Source: Cantharellus purpuraceus (Eukaryota; Basidiomycota; Agaricomycetes; Cantharellales; Hydnaceae). From it: a DNA stretch of 64,000 nt. Positions 58,476 through 64,000 of this stretch are shown one piece after another (position 1 is the stretch's first letter; every line of letters starts with the position of its first letter). The stretch is taken from NCBI GenBank assembly GCA_025174535.1, contig JALBUN010000010.1, positions 1,116,001 to 1,180,000 of the forward strand, given 5' to 3'. The notes below the pieces were generated by a model that saw nothing but the letters and a program-made list of their open reading frames with translations, ran no database searches and was not told the DNA's origin. The position numbers and the translations under genes are program-made.

Positions 58476-58952
58476 GTGGATGAGCTTGTCCGCGTTCCAC
58501 AATCTACAATAATGCGAGTGGCACCAGTTCCTCTTTTAAAGGTTGCTCTGCTGTGCTCTGCTCTGTCCATCTACGCTTCTCTCTTTATACTCATGCCTTT
58601 ATTCACAAAATACAGGAAGAGGACGGCGTCGACTTACGATGAGTTTCATGCTGCTCAGGCTGCTTCTCTTCCTAGTATGTCGAATGGTAACAGCGTCGCA
58701 GGCACGACGCTCGAAGAATCGCAGTTGTCACCAACTCTACGAGAGGTCACATCTTGGGAAACCTTTCACCGCCATCCTTCCACAGTGGCAGCTATGCCCA
58801 CTACCCAACAACTGGTGTGTGGGAAACACAGTAGCGGAAGTGTCTCATACAATGCTTACGCGCCACAGGATGAAAGTTTAGATCAGAACAATCAGCCAAC
58901 TCCCTCTGCCAGTGGGTCTAAGATTGCTTTAAATCCCGCGTCTTCAGCCTGA
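58476..58952 (+). CDS. Unrecognised protein with an N-terminal membrane helix
   Basis: 158 residues, single frame. A hydrophobic segment (about residues 20-45, VALLCSALSIYASLFILMPLF) is followed by a Lys/Arg patch (KYRKRT), consistent with a signal-anchor, then a polar Ser/Gln/Thr-rich tail. No family is recognised. A diverged echo of the hydrophobic part occurs near 60000, and the next open frame starts five bases after this stop. It could be a real small gene, part of a larger spliced one, or transposon-derived. Confidence 0.3.
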   Translation: MDELVRVPQSTIMRVAPVPLLKVALLCSALSIYASLFILMPLFTKYRKRTASTYDEFHAAQAASLPSMSNGNSVAGTTLEESQLSPTLREVTSWETFHRHPSTVAAMPTTQQLVCGKHSSGSVSYNAYAPQDESLDQNNQPTPSASGSKIALNPASSA

Positions 58953-58956
58953 TCGC

Positions 58957-59463
58957 ATGAATAATTTATCAGAGCGTATCGCTATCATTGACTCGGATGA
59001 TGAAGATTTTAAACGCGTACACCGACGTACCCATGCGAGAGCACAACTGCCTACCCCAGCGCAATTACAACAGCCTTTCCTCAAGGAAGACAGTGACAAG
59101 AATAGGAAACGCATCGAAGCGTGGCTGAACAACATCATTCCAGATAACCAGGATAAGACTGGGGGTCCTGCTTCTCCACGACCGGCAAATGCTCGTCCAC
59201 GTGGAGTATCTCACCACCCCCGAGTCAATGCACTCCCCCCAGGGGAGACAGGCGCCCGATCTGCTGTTTCTCGCTTAATGCATACACGGTCCACAACGCT
59301 CTTTACACCAGACCTACGGCCTTCAAAAGCACAAGAGACACCTCAAACTCGACACCCTCCGCGGAGCGGTCAATCACACGCTGATTCAACTGTCACTCGC
59401 ACGTCTAGCCAGGCCCCTATTCGCAGAACCCCTCGCAACTCTTTACACATAATGAATCGTTAA
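58957..59463 (+). CDS. Unrecognised polar protein
   Basis: 168 residues from the ATG at 58957: an acidic IDSDDEDFKRVHRRTH start, a helical RIEAWLNNIIP, then a low-complexity Pro/Ser/Arg region with RRTPRNSL-type basic patches. No domain is recognised. It begins four bases after the stop of the preceding frame, so the two might be one interrupted gene. Ordered amino-acid use over 500 bases supports real or recent coding, but only weakly. Confidence 0.3.
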   Translation: MNNLSERIAIIDSDDEDFKRVHRRTHARAQLPTPAQLQQPFLKEDSDKNRKRIEAWLNNIIPDNQDKTGGPASPRPANARPRGVSHHPRVNALPPGETGARSAVSRLMHTRSTTLFTPDLRPSKAQETPQTRHPPRSGQSHADSTVTRTSSQAPIRRTPRNSLHIMNR

Positions 59464-60861
59464 TACCACCTGTGCAGGAACACTTGTGATCAAGTTGATG
59501 GGTTGCTGAAACCAGTGCTAGGCCATTAGACAATAACGGTAGTTGGCACTTAGATGATAAATACACATAAACACGCTGCTTCGAGTCTTTCGTTCAACGT
59601 TGCTCCAAGTGTGAAACGCAGTCATACTGTGCCAGACAAGTACTGGTGAGTCACTGGTCACACTTGCTGCACCTACTTATGTATAGTCAGTCATGCCACT
59701 CCGAGCACTTTGATTGAACCTCTCTCTTTCCTATAGTCACGCCGCGTCGTCCGCCCATTTCATCGGGCCATTCTACTCATACGCCTCATTCTCTGCAACC
59801 TCTGCCAGGATCGTCGAGCGGCTAGACATGCTATGCAACCTGTTCGTCTAGACGACCATGCAGACTTGCAACGATGGCAGCTAGCTTTGGCTTGAGGTGT
59901 TTCCATGAGAACACGAACAGCAAACGACTCCATGAAGGGTAGATCGTTAGACCAACAGTCCTTGTGGGTTTTCAGTCGACTATGCTATTATGGTGGAGCC
60001 CTGCTTTGCTCTGCTTTGTCTGTATCTGCGTCTGCAAGTGTTCTTGCTCTGAACTTAATGAATGATGGGTTGGTTCAAAATGCCCTTTCTCTCAAAAGCT
60101 AACAGCACGAGTAGATGCTACAGCCGCTGGCTAGTGTCATACCCCCCCCGCTTGTGCTGTAGATAAAGCCCATACTATGCTCACGATATGGTTGTGGTAC
60201 CGCGGGATGGCTGGCATGCAGCGCAGGCTGTCTGTCAACCGTGATGTCAAGCTCAAGGTTGCTGTCGCCACACTTCTGTCAGTCCTGGTACGCCATCATC
60301 GGTGACACTATAGATACCACATACATCCAGGCTCAACGTGCGGCGCACCTCGATTACGGAGCTGCTGCTTAGCTTTCAAGCTTCAAGGTCAAGTCTGTTC
60401 TTCGGTCTCTAATTTTCGTTGAAGAATCATAGGAGGACTGCACTTTGTCCCCTTCGAGCTCTTCAATTCCTACCAGATCTGGGTCTGAAGCCGTTTCTGC
60501 TAACGTCACGCATGGGTCCAAGTCTGGAGTAAACTACGATCATAGCTATGCGTGCGGTCTACTATACTCTCCGCTTTCAGGCAGAATCCGCGTCAGGAAT
60601 CTACTATGCTAGTCCCTATGCCACTCGTTGTTACTGTGCAGAAAGCTAGCCACCGGCATATACAGTTACTGTACAGCCAAAGCATTTGCTATCATCTATC
60701 GTGGTCAGCTGAATATCTGTATATGCGCCGCTCTCCTGCATTTTGACTGAAGAGTAACAATGTTATGCTTCCAGCGTTCCACTTGCATCCTTCAGCACCT
60801 CTGATTTCATGCATGCTTATACCATACACAGCAGATATTACAACCTTATAAAGGATACTCT
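59464..60861. other. Intergenic, possible decayed copy of the 58.5-kb sequence
   Basis: No intact gene. Around 60000-60040 the translation ALLCSALSVSASA resembles the membrane segment ALLCSALSIYAS at 58540-58575, hinting at an old duplication. The rest is unrecognised. Confidence 0.35.
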
Positions 60862-63682
60862 TTACTGGGCACCATCATCATCGTGGTCCCCCTTATCCAC
60901 ATCGTCATTAGAAGAGACCTCGTCTTGATCTTCCTTCTCCTCGTCCATCTTATCGTCTCCCTTGCTAGTCCCAGACGAGTTACCATTGACAGCAGGGGGC
61001 ATGAGTAACGACCCTTTGGCCTTCCAAGCCTGAGCCATCAGCATAAACTTGAAAGATCCGGGATTGGACTCGCGCAAATCATCAGGGAAGACCATCTCCC
61101 AAACTACAATTTGAAAAAGATAAGAAGTGATACACGCAGGCGGAGTAATCACGAACCTTCTTCCTGATTGAATTCGTCAATTTGTCTCCGTACCTTCTTG
61201 GGCGTTGGCATCATGGCTTGCACCTTGAGGACGTCAACTTCTGTGCCGTACTCCTCTTCGAAGGCCTTCCATGCTTCGAGGAGGTCCTGCCGCTGAAGAT
61301 AGGGATGAAAGGAATTTGAAATACTGTTCAATGGAGATGAAGCTCAAAATCTCTTACCGCCTTTTTATATTTTGTGACATCCTCCTCCAGATTCCTCTCC
61401 TTCGCCTTCGAAGTCTCGTTCTTGAGATATTTGTAGCCCCTATCGAAGATCTGTCTCGAACGTTCCAGATCACCTGGAACCATCGGCACATTTTCCTCGT
61501 CCTCCACTTCTGCCTCTTCACGAATAGCACGCGAAACCTTGATAGGCCCCGCCTCGAACAACGCAAAGGATATCCACACTTTGTGGTGACCACTTTTCGC
61601 AATCAAGCGTTCGTACAATGCGCGTGCATTTTCTCGCTCGCCTTCTTCGACCTCGAAGTCGATGTAACTCTTCCAGAGGAGCTCAGGCATCGATAAACCC
61701 TGCGGTTGTGAGATGGCCAACTCGTAGATGGCGCGTGTACGTGGGAAGTCCTGCAGTGTCGTCTCGAGCTCCGCAAACTTGATCCATGCCGGCGCATTGG
61801 TTGGGTCATACTTTGCAGCAAACATACAAATTAGCCGTGCACTTGGTGTGCTTATAGAATACCCACCTCAAGGTATTTCTCGTAGAGTGTTCGAACCCGG
61901 TCAAACTCACGAAGATCAACCTCCAGGTCGATATAACTTTGGAATAAAGCAGGTTTGGGACAAATACCCATGCCTGCACCAAGGATTTTTCGCGCTTCTG
62001 TGAGCCTGAGTCGTCGAATCTCGAACTTGGCGAAGAGTATCCAAAGTTTGGCAAATGTGAATTGTTTATGTGGGACAATTTTCAGCGCCGTCTGATATAT
62101 TTGCCGAGTCCGTTCATACTCCTGCAGATAATCATTAGATGGGCACAGATACACAACAAAAGTCGTACCTTAGTCTCAATCTCCTCAAAGAGGGCATAAT
62201 CCAGCCATAGGAAAATGTACCGTCGCCAGTGTCGCTTTTCCTTACCAGGAGGAACTTGCCCAACCGCCCGCTCATATACCTCGCGCACACGCCCGATTGC
62301 CTCCTCAACAGCAGCACTACTTTCACCCTCTTCTCGAGCAGCCCGCATTGCGCCCTCTTCCAATCGAGCATAATCGAACCATACATCGTAGTTGCGCCCG
62401 TCGTGCGCAAGCTCCTCCTCGTATTGAATGCGTCGCTTTCCTAGAACAGTTGCTTCGAGTGATGAACGTGTGCCATGTTGCTTTTCAAATTTAGTATAGG
62501 CGGCGTATAGACTACTCGATTTAGATCGAGGGAGTCGGGATAAAGCAAACTAGCGAATGATTTCAATACTGGTGTTTTATGTAAAATGGACAAGTAAACA
62601 TACCTTATAGATGACGCGTGCTCGTTCGAACTCCTTCAAACGTGTCTCCATTTTGGCAAAGGCGGCAAACACTGCTTGGGCCTTCTCTACTTGCTCTTCA
62701 TCGTCCCCAAAGAACTCCAACGACGTCTGGAAGACTTCCCTGGACTTATCAGGTCTCTGTCTGTCCTCCTCAAACTTGCCCCACTTGACCCAAACTCTCG
62801 GCTCTGGTCGGACGGCTACCCATCGCTCATAGATCGCACTGGCCCTGTCAACTTCGTTGTAACGCTCCTCCATTTTGATGTACGCCTGCCAAGCCTTGTC
62901 GTCTGGCTCCCACTTCATCCAACGTTCAAACACTTGCCGCGCACCAGGAACATTCTGTAGCAGTTCCTCCAGATACACATACTTATACCAGAGTTGATCA
63001 ATCCGTGGGAGGAGGGTGACGGCTCGATCGAAGAGATTACGGGCATGTTGTACATTACGGGCCTTGAGCTCCATCTCAGTGTAACTAGAAACGTTTCAAC
63101 TAAACGTAACGGCTCAACAGTAATCCAGCTCATGCGAAAATATACCTTAGCCATAGTTGGACACTACGTGCATCCACATCCAGGGCACGCTCATACACCG
63201 ACCTTGAGCGATCGTATTCCCCTTGACTGGCTTCCCATGAGGCGTAAGACGTCCATTCTTTCAGCTGAAAAGGTATGAGAGACGTCAACGAGGATAAAGT
63301 AGGAAGTACGCTTACACTTCCTCTGGTACGACGAATACGCTCCTCAAACTCCTTCCGCTTACGACCACGGTACTCATGAAGTTCCTCAAAGTCCTCGACG
63401 CGCTGTTTGGGAGCTTTGAATTGGGATTCTTGACGCTCTTGCGCCTAGAAAGTATGGTGTTATATAATGCTAGCGATGCAGAATAAGTCAGCTTACCTCT
63501 CGTAGAAGTTGCTCCGCGGTGATCTAATTAGAAGCACATCAGTGCAACCTTGTTTGAAGTACTCTGACGCGATAGCACACCTGCACAGCCGCAGGAGCAC
63601 GGTTTTTTACACTAATGGAGTTGTCAGTCTTTGTAAAACTACATGAGGAAGATACTCACCGAGGAGCCCGTCCATCCTGCAT
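60862..63682 (-). CDS. CLF1: Clf1/Crooked-neck pre-mRNA splicing factor
   Basis: A scaffold of the Prp19/NTC complex built of HAT repeats, needed for spliceosome assembly. The ATG at 63682 gives MQDGRAPR. Across two short introns it continues [10 protein letters not shown], then [15 protein letters not shown], which matches the invariant family start. HAT repeats follow: [80 protein letters not shown] and so on through FARLEE-type, [12 protein letters not shown] and [13 protein letters not shown] units to the end. The terminal exon has an acidic tail ([16 protein letters not shown]) before the stop at 60862-60864. About ten short introns, all in phase, with no lesions. It completes a normal-length protein of about 740 residues. 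Confidence 0.95.
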
Positions 63683-64000
63683 TGTGAGTACTGTACTAAG
63701 ACTTAGACGTCGAGATTACGCGAGATGCCCACCTCGAGCGAGTTGCCACTTGCGAATAGGCGCCCGAAGGGTCGGAGAGACAATTCCTGGTCAGACCACG
63801 GAGGCTTCTGCTTCAGCCTTGCAAAATCCACTGAAATAGGAATGAGTTTTTCAAACTTCATGACAACAACTTGGATCCCTCTTATGGAACAATGATAAAA
63901 ATGTGGCGTGATTGTGAGCCTGCTTGCGCTGACTCCAATGAGATTAATACATGTTTTCAACAGTGTCCTAAGAGTTCAATCAACGAACTACCTTGGGTTC
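63683..64000. other. CLF1 upstream region and right edge
   Basis: It holds the CLF1 promoter. Short open frames on both strands are not recognised, and any gene beyond the edge is not visible. Confidence 0.4.

Noticed and set aside
1..64000. tRNA or rRNA genes
   Set aside because: Reading for B-box-like GGTTCGAATCC sequence and for rRNA blocks gave no convincing hit; a covariance search would be decisive.

Overview
The window is nuclear DNA of a filamentous basidiomycete, most likely an Agaricomycete. Genes are packed closely and split by many 45-70 bp GT-AG introns. The recognisable proteins are fungal: DNA polymerase alpha, Rrp7, Clf1, Cwf19, Eaf7, mitochondrial uL29 and an ABCB transporter. 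A kinase-like gene, an F-box gene and a Crinkler-like NTPase-nuclease belong to families known from mushroom genomes. No bacterial operons, rRNA, tRNA or CRISPR were seen. Exon boundaries were inferred by eye from GT-AG sites and family conservation.

Layout. 0.5-0.9 kb: an SF3b5-like splicing subunit whose 5' exon is unclear. 1.4-2.4 kb: an F-box-like gene. 4.0-5.7 kb: a kinase-fold gene with degenerate catalytic loops. 6.9-7.4 kb: an isolated piece of an ATR/Mec1 kinase gene. 7.5-17 kb is a compact housekeeping block: ZIP9-like zinc transporter (-), POL1 (+), flavin-reductase-like protein (-), mitochondrial uL29m (-) and EAF7 (+). The ZIP/POL1 divergent promoter holds three ACGCGT boxes. 17-21.5 kb is gene-poor, with a G-run, a 264-bp tandem repeat and a polypyrimidine tract.

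21.6-26.6 kb: a membrane-anchored Cu/Zn superoxide dismutase, a frameshifted flavin monooxygenase and RRP7, all on the minus strand. 26.6-29.6 kb appears empty. 29.6-37.2 kb: a full-length ABCB multidrug transporter and a VAP/Scs2 protein. 38.3-40.6 kb: a CWF19 homologue with a broken 5' half. Next come five copies of a ~91-bp repeat, directly followed by an intact Crinkler-like gene (P-loop NTPase plus PD-(D/E)XK nuclease). 45.5-51 kb is a graveyard of Ty3/gypsy elements with repeated CGA-to-TGA stops.

52-53 kb: a secreted PEBP-like protein with a GPI-type tail. 53.8-55.9 kb: a Pro/Ala-rich nuclear-type protein. 56-57.2 kb: two decayed cupin fragments. 58.5-59.5 kb: two unrecognised ORFs. 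60.9-63.7 kb: CLF1. Four spliceosome-related loci (SF3b5, Cwf19, Clf1 and, more loosely, the RNA-processing factor Rrp7) occur in the window, but nothing indicates that they are co-regulated.
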